The notes under the pieces: generated by a model
The model's input: only the letters and a program-made list of their open reading frames with translations
The model's database searches: none
Told to the model about the DNA's origin: nothing
Shown here: positions 8,172 through 16,220 of the stretch, piece after piece
How positions within the stretch are numbered: the stretch's first letter is position 1
Layout: every line of letters begins with the position of its first letter
Position numbers and translations under genes: made by a program
Assembly (NCBI GenBank): GCA_900549975.1
Contig: URQK01000021.1
Span: forward strand, 1 to 20,754
Source of the DNA: an uncultured Mollicutes bacterium
GTDB lineage: Bacteria > Bacillota_I > Bacilli_A > RFN20 > CAG-826
Direction of reading: 5' to 3'
DNA: 20,754 nt

Positions 8172-11131
8172 TATTTTCCCTCCTCATTAACTTTTTTCTT
8201 ATCGTCTTTCATTAGTCCATCAATAACAAGCATTGAAGCCCAGAAAACAAGTCCAGTTACTGCAACTATATTGAAGCAAGTTACTAATGGTTTCCACCAA
8301 CACCATGAAGAAATACTAAATGATGAAATATAACTATCGTTTTGATCTGGACTCTTTAGATATTCTTTCTCATAATAGTCAGCGCGTAACCACATATAAA
8401 TTGTTTCATGTGCAGATTCACGTAAACGGCGTTGTAATCTTACTGACGATGTTTTATCGTATTTAGTATTTGATAATGAGCCTAATCTACAACCCATACC
8501 TAAGTTTCCACCGGCACGTAAAATTGAATCACAATACATTTGTGTTCCAATATAGTCAGTTGTAATTGCACCTTTAAAAGCCCATTCTTTTCTTAATACG
8601 CCTGTTAATAAAGCAGTTGTTGTTTCTGAGTGTTCTCCGCCTATTCCACGATAAGTAGTCATTGCACCAAGTGCTCCGCCTTCAACGAAGGCATCTCTAA
8701 ATGGTTTTAAATACACTTCACGGAATGCTTGTTCACTTAGCCAAATACTATCACCTACATTACCATATAAAGCAAAGTGTTTTAAGAAGCAATATCTACC
8801 TCTTGTGCTTAGTCCTTTAACAGCATTTTTAACAATGGTTCCCGCTAATTGAGGATCTTCTGAAGGTGATTCGTGATTTCTTCCGAAGAATGATGAACGA
8901 TGTGAGTCAATTGCCCATCCCCATACACCATGTACACCGAGAGATTTCATATCATCTCCATATGATTTACCAAATTCATAAGCTAATTTAGGATTCCAAG
9001 TTGAAGCAATAACAACCATAGTTGGATAACCTGTTCCTCTTGGTCCAGAAACGAATCCTTTAATTTGTGAAGGCCCATCAAAATCATATAAAATTGGTTT
9101 CCCTACTGAATCTATTTTCTTAGTACCATAATAATTATTAATAAGATCTACTACTTCAGTAATTGATAACTGGTCTAATAATTGTTCCCATTCAGGAGCG
9201 TTAAAGTCTGCTCCTAATTTTTCTCCTAATTCATTGATGATACCATTTTCCGCTACTTTTAAGCCGTTTCTTGCATCCCATGTAACAGGAGTATTATCAA
9301 TTTCATTACCAAATTCATCAACTGTAGCATTATCCCATGCTTGTGCTCTTTCTGAACTATATGTTCCTTGTTTAGCAGATGGTGTACAAGCGCGTGCTTT
9401 ATAATTATCTCTAAAGTTTTCTGGCTTCATAAAGTTTTCACGAGTTAACCAAGGAATATCAGCAACAAATTCGCCTTCGTTTCCATCAAGTGGTGTCATA
9501 TCGACAGCATCTTCACCTGTGAATAAGTTTTTAACTTCTGCACCAGTAATTTTATCTTTAGTAATTTTAATTGTTTTATCAACCTTATATTCGAACTTTC
9601 CATCAACTAAATCATTTTTATAATTAACTTTTTTGATATTATGAGAATCTGTCATTAAATTAATAACATATTTTCCAGCTTCTAATTCATAACCTTTATG
9701 ACCATTATTATTTTTGTCATAACAATCATAAGAAGTGAAATCATCAGCATCAATAACTAATTCAACTGTTTCTGTTTCATTTGGTTGCAAAACATTTGTT
9801 TTAGTAAAGCCCACTAACGAGGTAGATGGCTTTTCAATTCCGCCCTTAGTATAAGGCACATTTACATACGCTTCTACTACATCTCTTGCAGGATATTTGC
9901 CATTGTTTTTTACTGTAACAGGAATAGTAATTTCTGTATTATTGGTAATTGATGAATTAGGTTCAACACTAATTTCTCCTACTGTCCATTCAAAATCACA
10001 ATATGATAGTCCATAGCCAAATGGGAATTGAACTACTCCATCATATCCTGTTCCAAATTCATTATTAACATTATTCCATATTCCTTCGACATTAGCAGTT
10101 TCATACCATTTATAGCCAACATAAACACCTTCTACATAATCAGTATAAGAACGACCATAATCAGTAAAATTTAATCCACCACACCAAATATTTGCAGGAT
10201 TTGTAAAGAAATCATACGCAAATGTATCAACTGTTCTTCCTGAAGGAGAAACATCGCCATATAATAACCCTGGAAGTGCACTAGCGCCTCTAGTACCAGT
10301 AAATCCAACATACATACATGCTCCGATTCCTGGAATCTTTTTTAAGAATCCGCATTCAATTGGATTAGCGGCATTGATAATTACCACAACTTTTTTATAA
10401 TTTTGACCAACATAAGTTAATAAAGCTTCTTCTTCAGTTGATATTTCTAAATAATGTCTAGTATTATCTCCAGTAGCTCTTGGACCTTTTTTAGCTTGAC
10501 TAGTTGTACTACAATCCATACCTTCACCAGCCATACGAGAAATGACTACTAAAGCAACATCAGAATAATTCTTAGAATATTCTAATAAATCATCACTATA
10601 ATAATCTTTGTCATCAATTTTTGGTTCAATTAACGGGGTAAGAGTAGAAATATGCGTTCCTCTTAAATTTTCGCTTTGATATCTAGGAGCGTAATATTTA
10701 GTATACATACTATATAGTTTTTCGTTATATTGAATACCATAATCATTTAATGCACGATATAAATCAATATTCTTTTTAATATCATCTTCTTCAGGGGCAA
10801 CGCCACCTGATGCATTTTGACCTTCACTACCATAAATCCAGTCAATAGATCTCCAACCAAAGACATTTACTTTTTTGTCTGTTGAATAATTTAAAGGTAA
10901 TGTATTGTTTTCATTATGGAGAAGGGTTGCCCCTTCTTCCATAATTCTTTTAGATAGTTTTTGACCGTTATCAGCACTTACATTAACTTGGCTCTTATCA
11001 ACAATAGCAGGATTTAGGAATGTATTAATTTCTGCTTCAAAGTTTTCAATAACTTTGTTACCAACAATTAAGCCCACACCTATTACCGCTATACAAGCTC
11101 CATTAATTATATACTTTACTTTTTTATTCAT
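8171..11131 (-). CDS. Glycoside hydrolase family 3 enzyme, permuted domain order, membrane-anchored at both ends
   Basis: The protein has 986 residues. An N-terminal membrane helix (about 6-25) and a C-terminal one (about 945-968, followed by KKDDKKK) would hold the whole enzyme outside the cell. Unlike ordinary GH3 proteins the C-type alpha/beta sandwich comes first (about 55-375, with GEGMD at 202-206 and PFGYGLSY near 370), then a fibronectin-III-like part (about 378-500), and the TIM barrel last (about 640-935). The barrel shows DGPSQ (685-689), GRNHESPSEDP (750-760), LKHFALYG (783-790) and AITTDYIG, where Asp859 is the candidate nucleophile. Glu203 is a candidate acid/base. This inverted order is known from some Ruminococcus and Butyrivibrio beta-glucosidases. 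The likely activity is beta-glucosidase or a related exo-glycosidase; specificity is open. The start has GAGG 8 bases upstream. It lies 13 bases after the 763-aa gene. Confidence 0.92.
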   Translation of the reverse strand: MNKKVKYIINGACIAVIGVGLIVGNKVIENFEAEINTFLNPAIVDKSQVNVSADNGQKLSKRIMEEGATLLHNENNTLPLNYSTDKKVNVFGWRSIDWIYGSEGQNASGGVAPEEDDIKKNIDLYRALNDYGIQYNEKLYSMYTKYYAPRYQSENLRGTHISTLTPLIEPKIDDKDYYSDDLLEYSKNYSDVALVVISRMAGEGMDCSTTSQAKKGPRATGDNTRHYLEISTEEEALLTYVGQNYKKVVVIINAANPIECGFLKKIPGIGACMYVGFTGTRGASALPGLLYGDVSPSGRTVDTFAYDFFTNPANIWCGGLNFTDYGRSYTDYVEGVYVGYKWYETANVEGIWNNVNNEFGTGYDGVVQFPFGYGLSYCDFEWTVGEISVEPNSSITNNTEITIPVTVKNNGKYPARDVVEAYVNVPYTKGGIEKPSTSLVGFTKTNVLQPNETETVELVIDADDFTSYDCYDKNNNGHKGYELEAGKYVINLMTDSHNIKKVNYKNDLVDGKFEYKVDKTIKITKDKITGAEVKNLFTGEDAVDMTPLDGNEGEFVADIPWLTRENFMKPENFRDNYKARACTPSAKQGTYSSERAQAWDNATVDEFGNEIDNTPVTWDARNGLKVAENGIINELGEKLGADFNAPEWEQLLDQLSITEVVDLINNYYGTKKIDSVGKPILYDFDGPSQIKGFVSGPRGTGYPTMVVIASTWNPKLAYEFGKSYGDDMKSLGVHGVWGWAIDSHRSSFFGRNHESPSEDPQLAGTIVKNAVKGLSTRGRYCFLKHFALYGNVGDSIWLSEQAFREVYLKPFRDAFVEGGALGAMTTYRGIGGEHSETTTALLTGVLRKEWAFKGAITTDYIGTQMYCDSILRAGGNLGMGCRLGSLSNTKYDKTSSVRLQRRLRESAHETIYMWLRADYYEKEYLKSPDQNDSYISSFSISSWCWWKPLVTCFNIVAVTGLVFWASMLVIDGLMKDDKKKVNEEGK

Positions 11132-11144
11132 TTATTAATCCTCA

Positions 11145-13436
11145 TTAATTCATTTTAACACTATATACATAGCCACCGCTATAAGTGCCATACCAACTTA
11201 ATCCAATGATAATACCAACGCCTTTATAATCAATTAAACCTTGAGTATTGAAATTATCTGTACTTGGGCTAATATTAATCTTATCTTCTATTGTTACTTG
11301 TTTAATTAGATTACCATTAAAATCAAATATTGATGTTTTAACACCTTTGATACCATTTGTGGTGTATGTCACATAAATATAATCGTCATTAGCAAATAAA
11401 TTAGATACTCCTAAACCAGGGAATCCTTTAGCATCAGCAAGTTTGCTGACAGCCTTAGAATTTATATCATAAGTATATAAAGCGCCACTTACTCCTAATA
11501 GAACTAAGCGATCATTGAATTTATCATAAGCTGCATTTTTAAGAATTTCAGGCATGTTATCAAATGTTAAAGAATCACCTGTTTCTACAAATGTATCCTT
11601 ATTAACTTCAAATACTGTTTTACTGTTAAACTTTGTAACCCAAATATTATTATTATAGTAGAAAATCTTACCAGCATCAGATGACTTAGGATTACTATCC
11701 GCAATGGTAACAAAATTTGTTGCTGATACCCATTCACCAGTTATAGGATTACTACGTACTAATCTAGCACTTGTATTACTACCATTTGTATATGCATAGT
11801 AAATATAATCTCCATCCGTAGTAACACCTTGCAAATATCCAAATTCACTTTCTTTATGTCTTGCTACTAACTCATTAGCAACAAAGCTAGTTTCTGTATT
11901 TGCTTCAACATATTCACCAACAGTTATATTTGGATGCTTTTCTAAACTTGTCGTTTTAAATTCATATAAATATGCACCCATTGGCATATTAGTATAACCA
12001 ACATAAACTAATCTTGAAATGAATAGTTTTCCATTATACATTATCATATTTTGAAGATTACTACATCTAACTCTATTAACAGTATAAACATCACCAATCG
12101 GTTTATCTTTACTACCATATGTAGTTGTGGAAATTAATGTACCATCCCAACTATATGTTTTAATGGTCGCAGCATCATAGTATGTACCTTGCTTTAATGT
12201 TTCACCATCTTTAACTGTTTCCACTGTTTGCTCTTGTTTAATAAAACAATATAAACGTTCACCATCAGAATATATCGTTTGGAATCCGCCTGTGTTAGCA
12301 AGTGTTTTTTCTAGATTTAGTTTACCATCATAGATATGCACTTTTTCAACTATCGACTTGCCGACTGTATTTTTTGTATAAACAGCAAATTTATCTTTTT
12401 CTTTGCTATACGCAACTGCTTTAATGCCAGTTAAACTTTCTTGATCTAATTTAAAATTTAACGAAGTATCATTTTGTGTGACTTCACCTACTCCATTACC
12501 TGTAATATCACTTGCTTTTACAGAAACAAATGTTCCTTGTGAAGTAATTATATAAATTTTTCCATTATAGAAGAACACATTGGCATTATCAGTCCATGTA
12601 GTTACTTCACTTACTACATATGGTTTAGAGTAACCAACAACTTTATTAGTTTCAAAATCATATTTAGCGACAATACCAGTTTTATTTTCACCTGCATTCA
12701 TAGAAAAATATGCATATCTAGGATTATCTAAATCATTACATGCACCATGAACATACTCGTATCCGCTCGGTGCAAATTGTTTATTAACAAGATCATAAGA
12801 AAATTTAGAATGATCACCATATAAATTAGCATAATTTTGATATTGATCAAAATTTAAATTAACGCTTTTATCTTCTACATAATTCTTAGCATTATTTAAA
12901 CTAATAGTGCGTGAATCAGTATATTTGTCATCAACATTTAATGTAAGAGTAATATCGCTATCTTTATATGTTGAATCACTTTTAAATCTAATTGTATAAC
13001 AAGCCCAATAATAATTTTTGGTGCTTGTTACATCATAATCCACTAATTCATCGCCATTAGTGAAAGATACTTTTCCATTTGCGGCTATACCTTTATATAA
13101 AGTGGTAACTTCATCAGTTTTATCTTCTAGTCCTGCAATTTTTCTAGTAAATGAAACTTTAGAGTAAGCACCTCTTAAAGCAGCAGCAAATCTTAAATAT
13201 TCATATCCTTCAGCATCCGAAGCTGTTTGGAAATAAATTTTAGATGCTTTGAATGCATTGTTCCCACTGCTAGCATTTCTTAAAGCAACTTTCTTAACAT
13301 TACTTTTTTCATTCACAAAGTCAGTTGTACTTGATTCTAAATCAGCAACTGAAGTCTTGTTATTCTCTTTAGTTACATTTGAAAAAGCAACTACAGACAA
13401 TAATAATGCAACACTTAAAATACCTATTTTTTTCAT
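11145..13436 (-). CDS. Secreted beta-propeller-like surface protein
   Basis: The protein has 763 residues. A Sec signal peptide (MKKIGILSVALLLSVVAF) lacks a lipobox, so it is released or held by partners. Residues about 60-190 form an Ig-like, beta-rich domain. From about 195 to 763 there are repeated blade-like units: YEYVHGACNDLDNPRYAYFS, KYDFETNKVVGYS, GVTTDGDYIYYAYT, LFANDDYIYVTY and FDFNGN. These align in order with the C-terminal half of the 1012-aa protein. No sortase motif, metal site or catalytic motif is recognised. A strong GGAGGTG site lies before the ATG, which starts 17 bases after the stop of the 43-aa peptide. A role in binding polysaccharide beside the GH3 enzyme is inferred from the operon only. 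Adhesin is the other option. Confidence 0.72.
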   Translation of the reverse strand: MKKIGILSVALLLSVVAFSNVTKENNKTSVADLESSTTDFVNEKSNVKKVALRNASSGNNAFKASKIYFQTASDAEGYEYLRFAAALRGAYSKVSFTRKIAGLEDKTDEVTTLYKGIAANGKVSFTNGDELVDYDVTSTKNYYWACYTIRFKSDSTYKDSDITLTLNVDDKYTDSRTISLNNAKNYVEDKSVNLNFDQYQNYANLYGDHSKFSYDLVNKQFAPSGYEYVHGACNDLDNPRYAYFSMNAGENKTGIVAKYDFETNKVVGYSKPYVVSEVTTWTDNANVFFYNGKIYIITSQGTFVSVKASDITGNGVGEVTQNDTSLNFKLDQESLTGIKAVAYSKEKDKFAVYTKNTVGKSIVEKVHIYDGKLNLEKTLANTGGFQTIYSDGERLYCFIKQEQTVETVKDGETLKQGTYYDAATIKTYSWDGTLISTTTYGSKDKPIGDVYTVNRVRCSNLQNMIMYNGKLFISRLVYVGYTNMPMGAYLYEFKTTSLEKHPNITVGEYVEANTETSFVANELVARHKESEFGYLQGVTTDGDYIYYAYTNGSNTSARLVRSNPITGEWVSATNFVTIADSNPKSSDAGKIFYYNNNIWVTKFNSKTVFEVNKDTFVETGDSLTFDNMPEILKNAAYDKFNDRLVLLGVSGALYTYDINSKAVSKLADAKGFPGLGVSNLFANDDYIYVTYTTNGIKGVKTSIFDFNGNLIKQVTIEDKINISPSTDNFNTQGLIDYKGVGIIIGLSWYGTYSGGYVYSVKMN

Positions 13437-13453
13437 ATTTTCACCTCCGGTTC

Positions 13454-13585
13454 CTATAATGTTTCATTAACGCCCACGTTAATATCGATGTTTCCTTCAT
13501 CTTTAATTATGCCTGATGCTAAGATTACATCCTCAAGCACAATTTCTTCTAGAATAATAATCGGTTTTTCATAGTTTTTTTTCAT
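13454..13585 (-). CDS. 43-aa peptide leading the surface operon (unknown function)
   Basis: The peptide begins MKKNYEKPIIILEEIVLED, continues VILASGIIKDEGNIDINVGV and ends NETL. The ATG at 13585 has a very strong site (AAAGGAGA, 8 bases upstream). The stop TAG is followed 17 bases later by the ATG of the 763-aa protein. The Lys/Tyr/Glu/Lys/Pro opening, an acidic middle and then a small-residue ALA-Ser-Gly step followed by a different tail recall many short orphan peptides of Bacillota with the pattern KKxYEKP...EDVI.xSG. Their function is not established. It is not a Sec signal: there is no long hydrophobic core. It could be a leader-core precursor for a peptide-maturation cassette such as the one at 1-3095, a small regulator, or a coupling ORF. 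It is real on ribosome-binding-site and codon grounds. Confidence 0.7.
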   Translation of the reverse strand: MKKNYEKPIIILEEIVLEDVILASGIIKDEGNIDINVGVNETL

Positions 13586-13617
13586 CCAAAAACTCTCCTT
13601 TTTTTACTTACAAAAAT

Positions 13618-13648
13618 ATGATACCCCCCCCCCGTAGCGTTTTGTCAA
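13618..13648 (-). promoter_or_regulatory. Promoter of the surface operon with a poly-G spacer (candidate phase-variable)
   Basis: On the minus strand a consensus -35 TTGACA (13648-13643) is followed by a 19-base spacer and the -10 TATCAT (13623-13618). The spacer holds ten consecutive G (13633-13624). Loss of two G would give the optimal 17-base spacing. The peptide start lies 33 bases downstream of the -10. The gpsA terminator just upstream isolates the operon, so this should be its own promoter. Confidence 0.72.
13624..13633. repeat. Homopolymer (C)10 on plus, (G)10 on minus
   Basis: Ten C in a row are very unusual in this AT-rich window. No other C or G run of similar length was noticed. 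Such tracts mutate by slipped-strand mispairing. Confidence 0.95.
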
Positions 13649-13682
13649 TACAAATTGTAAGCCTTTTCATTTGGAATACATT

Positions 13683-13726
13683 AAAAAAAATAGTCTTTTA
13701 TACCATTAATGGTATTTTGACTATTT
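13683..13726 (-). terminator. Rho-independent terminator of gpsA
   Basis: The hairpin has an outer stem AATAGTC/GACTATT (13689-13695 with 13719-13725) and an inner stem ATACCAT/ATGGTAT separated by A-rich bulges. On the minus strand a run of eight T follows the stem. It lies about 37 bases after the gpsA stop and just upstream of the surface operon promoter. Confidence 0.88.
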
Positions 13727-13761
13727 CTCCTTTAAATATTATTCAATTAAAACTAATAATG

Positions 13762-14760
13762 TTATTCGCTTTTGAGTTTTCTTTTCATTAAATTATCTAA
13801 TGCATCACGAGGTTTTACATCTTGATAAAGAACATCATAAATCGCATTTACAATAGGAAGTTCAATGTTTTCTTCTTTTCCTATTTTATATAGAATCTCC
13901 GTTGTTCTAATTCCTTCAACAGTTTTAGTATTATTCAACAAAAATTCTTTTGCACTATTAGCTTTTCCTATTGCTAATCCTGCTTGGAAATTACGTGAAA
14001 AATACGAGTTACAAGTAACCATTAAGTCACCTATACCAGTTAATCCTAAAAATGTTTTTTCTTTGCCTCCAAAAAATGTGCCCAGTTTTATCATTTCGAT
14101 TAATCCCCGAGTTACTAATGCCGCTTTAGCATTGTCACCCATACCTAATCCTTGAAGTATTCCTGCTGCAATAGCAATTGTATTTTTAATAGCGGCACCA
14201 TACTCCGCTCCTATTTCATCTACTTGTGCATAAACACGTAAATAATTGTTCGAAAAAACATGTTGAATGTATTTGGCAGTTTCTAAATCTACACATGTCG
14301 AAGTAATACAAGTTAACTTGCGCACTATGACTTCTTCAGCATGCCCTGGTCCGATTAAAGAAACGACTTCTTGTCTCATATCACTAGGTATAATTTCACG
14401 AACAACATCAGACATCCTTTTTAATGTTGTTGGATCAAAACCTTTAGCAACAGAAACAATATATGGTTTATTCCTAATATATGGTTTAATTTTTAATAAA
14501 ACTTCACGATAAGCAATAGAAGGAACCGCTACTACGATAATAGTGGAATCTTTTATAGCAAGAGCAATATCGGTTGTGGCTTTAATAGCTGAAGATAAAT
14601 TAATCTTATCACCAAAATATTTTTTGTTTTGATGATTATTATTTATATCACTCACTTCTTCAACATCTCGACCATATATAATTACTTCATTAGAATTATC
14701 ACTTAAGACTTGCGCTAATGCACTACCCCAAGTTCCTGATCCTAAAACACAACATTTCAT
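13762..14760 (-). CDS. gpsA: Glycerol-3-phosphate dehydrogenase [NAD(P)+]
   Basis: The protein has 332 residues from the ATG at 14760, the usual length. An upstream in-frame start at 14793 is less likely because AGGTG lies 10 bases before the ATG and the family's N-terminus begins here. It makes sn-glycerol 3-phosphate from dihydroxyacetone phosphate for phospholipid synthesis in the cytoplasm. Motifs: the Rossmann GSGTWGSALA (about 7-16), VAVPS, SVAKGFD, GPGHAEEV, then the catalytic region AAIKNTIAIAAG with its Lys, GLGMGDNAKAALVTRG, and TGIGDLMVTC followed by SRN. It is a single-gene unit with its own promoter and terminator. The fit to the family is clear. Confidence 0.97.
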   Translation of the reverse strand: MKCCVLGSGTWGSALAQVLSDNSNEVIIYGRDVEEVSDINNNHQNKKYFGDKINLSSAIKATTDIALAIKDSTIIVVAVPSIAYREVLLKIKPYIRNKPYIVSVAKGFDPTTLKRMSDVVREIIPSDMRQEVVSLIGPGHAEEVIVRKLTCITSTCVDLETAKYIQHVFSNNYLRVYAQVDEIGAEYGAAIKNTIAIAAGILQGLGMGDNAKAALVTRGLIEMIKLGTFFGGKEKTFLGLTGIGDLMVTCNSYFSRNFQAGLAIGKANSAKEFLLNNTKTVEGIRTTEILYKIGKEENIELPIVNAIYDVLYQDVKPRDALDNLMKRKLKSE

Positions 14761-14791
14761 TTTAATCACGCACCTACATAATAATTTTATC

Positions 14792-14821
14792 ATAATATAA
14801 AGGCAATTCCAACAACGTCAA
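14792..14821 (-). promoter_or_regulatory. gpsA promoter
   Basis: On the minus strand TTGACG (14821-14816) and TATTAT (14797-14792) are separated by 18 bases. The ATG of gpsA lies 31 bases downstream of the -10. This is close to the vegetative sigma consensus. Confidence 0.65.
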
Positions 14822-14951
14822 AAATTAACTATTTATTTGCTTATTCGATTTTCTGATTTTTTTACAAATTGTTTTTAAAATTGTTTATATTGAAAAACTA
14901 TGATTAATAGGGATGTTTTAAGTAATTGCAGTTTAAAAACAAAAAAAAGCA

Positions 14952-14984
14952 TAGTATTTTTAATTTGTTTTTGCTAAAATACTA
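14952..14984. repeat. 9-bp inverted repeat upstream of the 205-aa gene
   Basis: TAGTATTTT (14952-14960) and AAAATACTA (14976-14984) are perfect complements around a 15-base loop, ending 21 bases before the ATG at 15006. It covers the region where a -10 (TAAAAT) might lie. It may be an operator or a leader hairpin. Confidence 0.45.
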
Positions 14985-15005
14985 GTGGATGGGTGAAATA
15001 ATATT

Positions 15006-15623
15006 ATGGAAAACTCTTTATTAAAAATTGATGAAAAAATAAAAACCATATTTGGTTATCTACATATTTATGTTGAAGGCAAAGAAATAAACTACTCTTC
15101 GGTTGATTATGATAATTATTTAAGGAACGAAGCACTAATTCTGGATGAAAAAGTAAAAACAGATGATGTTTTGGAATGTAAAATCATCATGTTTGATGCT
15201 TCTGACATTGACCCTTACACAAATATAAGTGTTGTAGTAGACGAAAAAGTCCCTTATTATAAAGATAATGATGATGATACTCTAGCGGTTACTTATGAAA
15301 AAGATAATCGAATGCTAACAATCGGATTCTACAAAGATGACATGAAGTGCTCACTTACTTATCCATTAATATATGGCGATTATCGACAAGGAATCCAGCT
15401 TTATAAAAGAGTCGATGTCTTATATTGCGTCGTATCATGGGTTGGAGATAAAGTAATGCCATATAGAAATAAGCAAGGCAAAATAAGTTATGACTTAAGA
15501 ACCAATTTTGCTAGCGATGGCTTTCCTTCTCAAGAAGTACTAGGATACTTAAAAGAATTCATTGCAATTAAAAAGCCATCCTCACCTTATAAATTCTTCG
15601 ATTACTTAAAGCACGCTAAATAA
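15006..15623 (+). CDS. Unrecognised 205-aa protein
   Basis: The family is not recognised. The protein is soluble, has no signal peptide or membrane helix, and is rich in Asp, Glu, Lys and Tyr. It alternates beta-prone stretches (YLHIYVEGK, ECKIIMFDASD, NISVVVDEK, RMLTIGFY, VLYCVVSWVG), suggesting a mainly beta fold. GGGTG lies 10 bases before the ATG. Its last 8 bases overlap the end of the convergent GNAT gene. It appears to be a single-gene unit read from the region shared with gpsA. Nothing in the neighbours suggests a role. Confidence 0.75.
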   Translation: MENSLLKIDEKIKTIFGYLHIYVEGKEINYSSVDYDNYLRNEALILDEKVKTDDVLECKIIMFDASDIDPYTNISVVVDEKVPYYKDNDDDTLAVTYEKDNRMLTIGFYKDDMKCSLTYPLIYGDYRQGIQLYKRVDVLYCVVSWVGDKVMPYRNKQGKISYDLRTNFASDGFPSQEVLGYLKEFIAIKKPSSPYKFFDYLKHAK

Positions 15624-15885
15624 TATAAATATCTATAATATTATCATGAAAATATCTCATAGCATATGAGCAAGTAGCTCTTATGTTATATTTTTCTTTT
15701 CGGGCAATACTAATTACTTCTTCAACCAGTTTTTTAGCTATTCCTTGTCCCCTTAAAGATGAATCAACGAATGTATGTGTTATTGTTATTTCATTAATGC
15801 CTGTTTTAGGAAAATCTATTTCTGCTACTATAGAGTTATTGTCATCAAGATAAACTATTTTATCTTGATAAATCTTTTTATTCAT
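15616..15885 (-). CDS. Small GNAT-family N-acetyltransferase (YjdJ-like)
   Basis: The protein has 89 residues from the ATG at 15885. A TTG six bases upstream also opens the frame, but GGTGGTG lies 7 bases from the ATG. Motifs: ITHTFVDSSLRGQGIAKKLV carries the acetyl-CoA pyrophosphate loop (RGQGIA), and RATCSYAMRYF matches the C-terminal part of the short single-domain GNAT proteins of the YjdJ/Gcn5-CG type. Substrates of this short group are mostly unknown. It is convergent with the 205-aa gene, overlapping by 8 bases. No terminator is visible at the junction. Confidence 0.88.
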   Translation of the reverse strand: MNKKIYQDKIVYLDDNNSIVAEIDFPKTGINEITITHTFVDSSLRGQGIAKKLVEEVISIARKEKYNIRATCSYAMRYFHDNIIDIYII

Positions 15886-16058
15886 TTTCAATCACCACCA
15901 TTTAAAATTTATCATAAAAATATATTTTTGAAAAATAATACGCTTATATTTATTAAAAAGCAAAAATCTTGTTATTTTGAGTTAATTATAACTAACACTT
16001 TTTTCGACTTTTTTTGCATTTTTTCATTGTTTTCATTAAACAAAAGTGCTAACATACC

Positions 16059-16154
16059 TAAGTGGTTTTAAGGGAGTAGTTAGCTCAACTAAGAGCGATT
16101 GTCCTACAAACCGGTTGAATAAATGACCAGGTCAATCTTAATTAACGAGACTTA
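16059..16154 (+). promoter_or_regulatory. yybP-ykoY manganese riboswitch aptamer
   Basis: The sequence has the family's hallmark order: GGGAGTAG (16072-16079), a short hairpin region, GTCCTAC (16101-16107), AAACCGGTTGA, a second loop strand with GACCAGGTCAA and finally GAGAC. The gene directly downstream is mntP, a classic target. UAAGU (16059-16063) can pair with ACUUA (16150-16154) as part of P1. Mn2+ binding in this family turns expression on. The exact 5' boundary is approximate. Confidence 0.9.
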
Positions 16155-16197
16155 TAATTAACACACATTATTTTTGTGTTAATTAGGTCTCATTTTT
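16147..16197 (+). terminator. Expression-platform terminator of the manganese riboswitch
   Basis: GAGAC (16147-16151) pairs with GTCTC (16187-16191), and TAATTAACACA (16155-16165) pairs perfectly with TGTGTTAATTA (16175-16185). ATTTTTC follows. The 5' arm shares bases with the 3' strand of aptamer P1, so the two folds exclude each other: metal binding should open the terminator. Confidence 0.82.
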
Positions 16198-16220
16198 CTT
16201 GTTTAAAGGAGAAAATATTT

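Noticed and set aside
16176..16220. Upstream extension of the mntP frame by 15 codons
   Set aside because: It runs through the riboswitch terminator, and the ribosome binding site lies just before the ATG at 16221.
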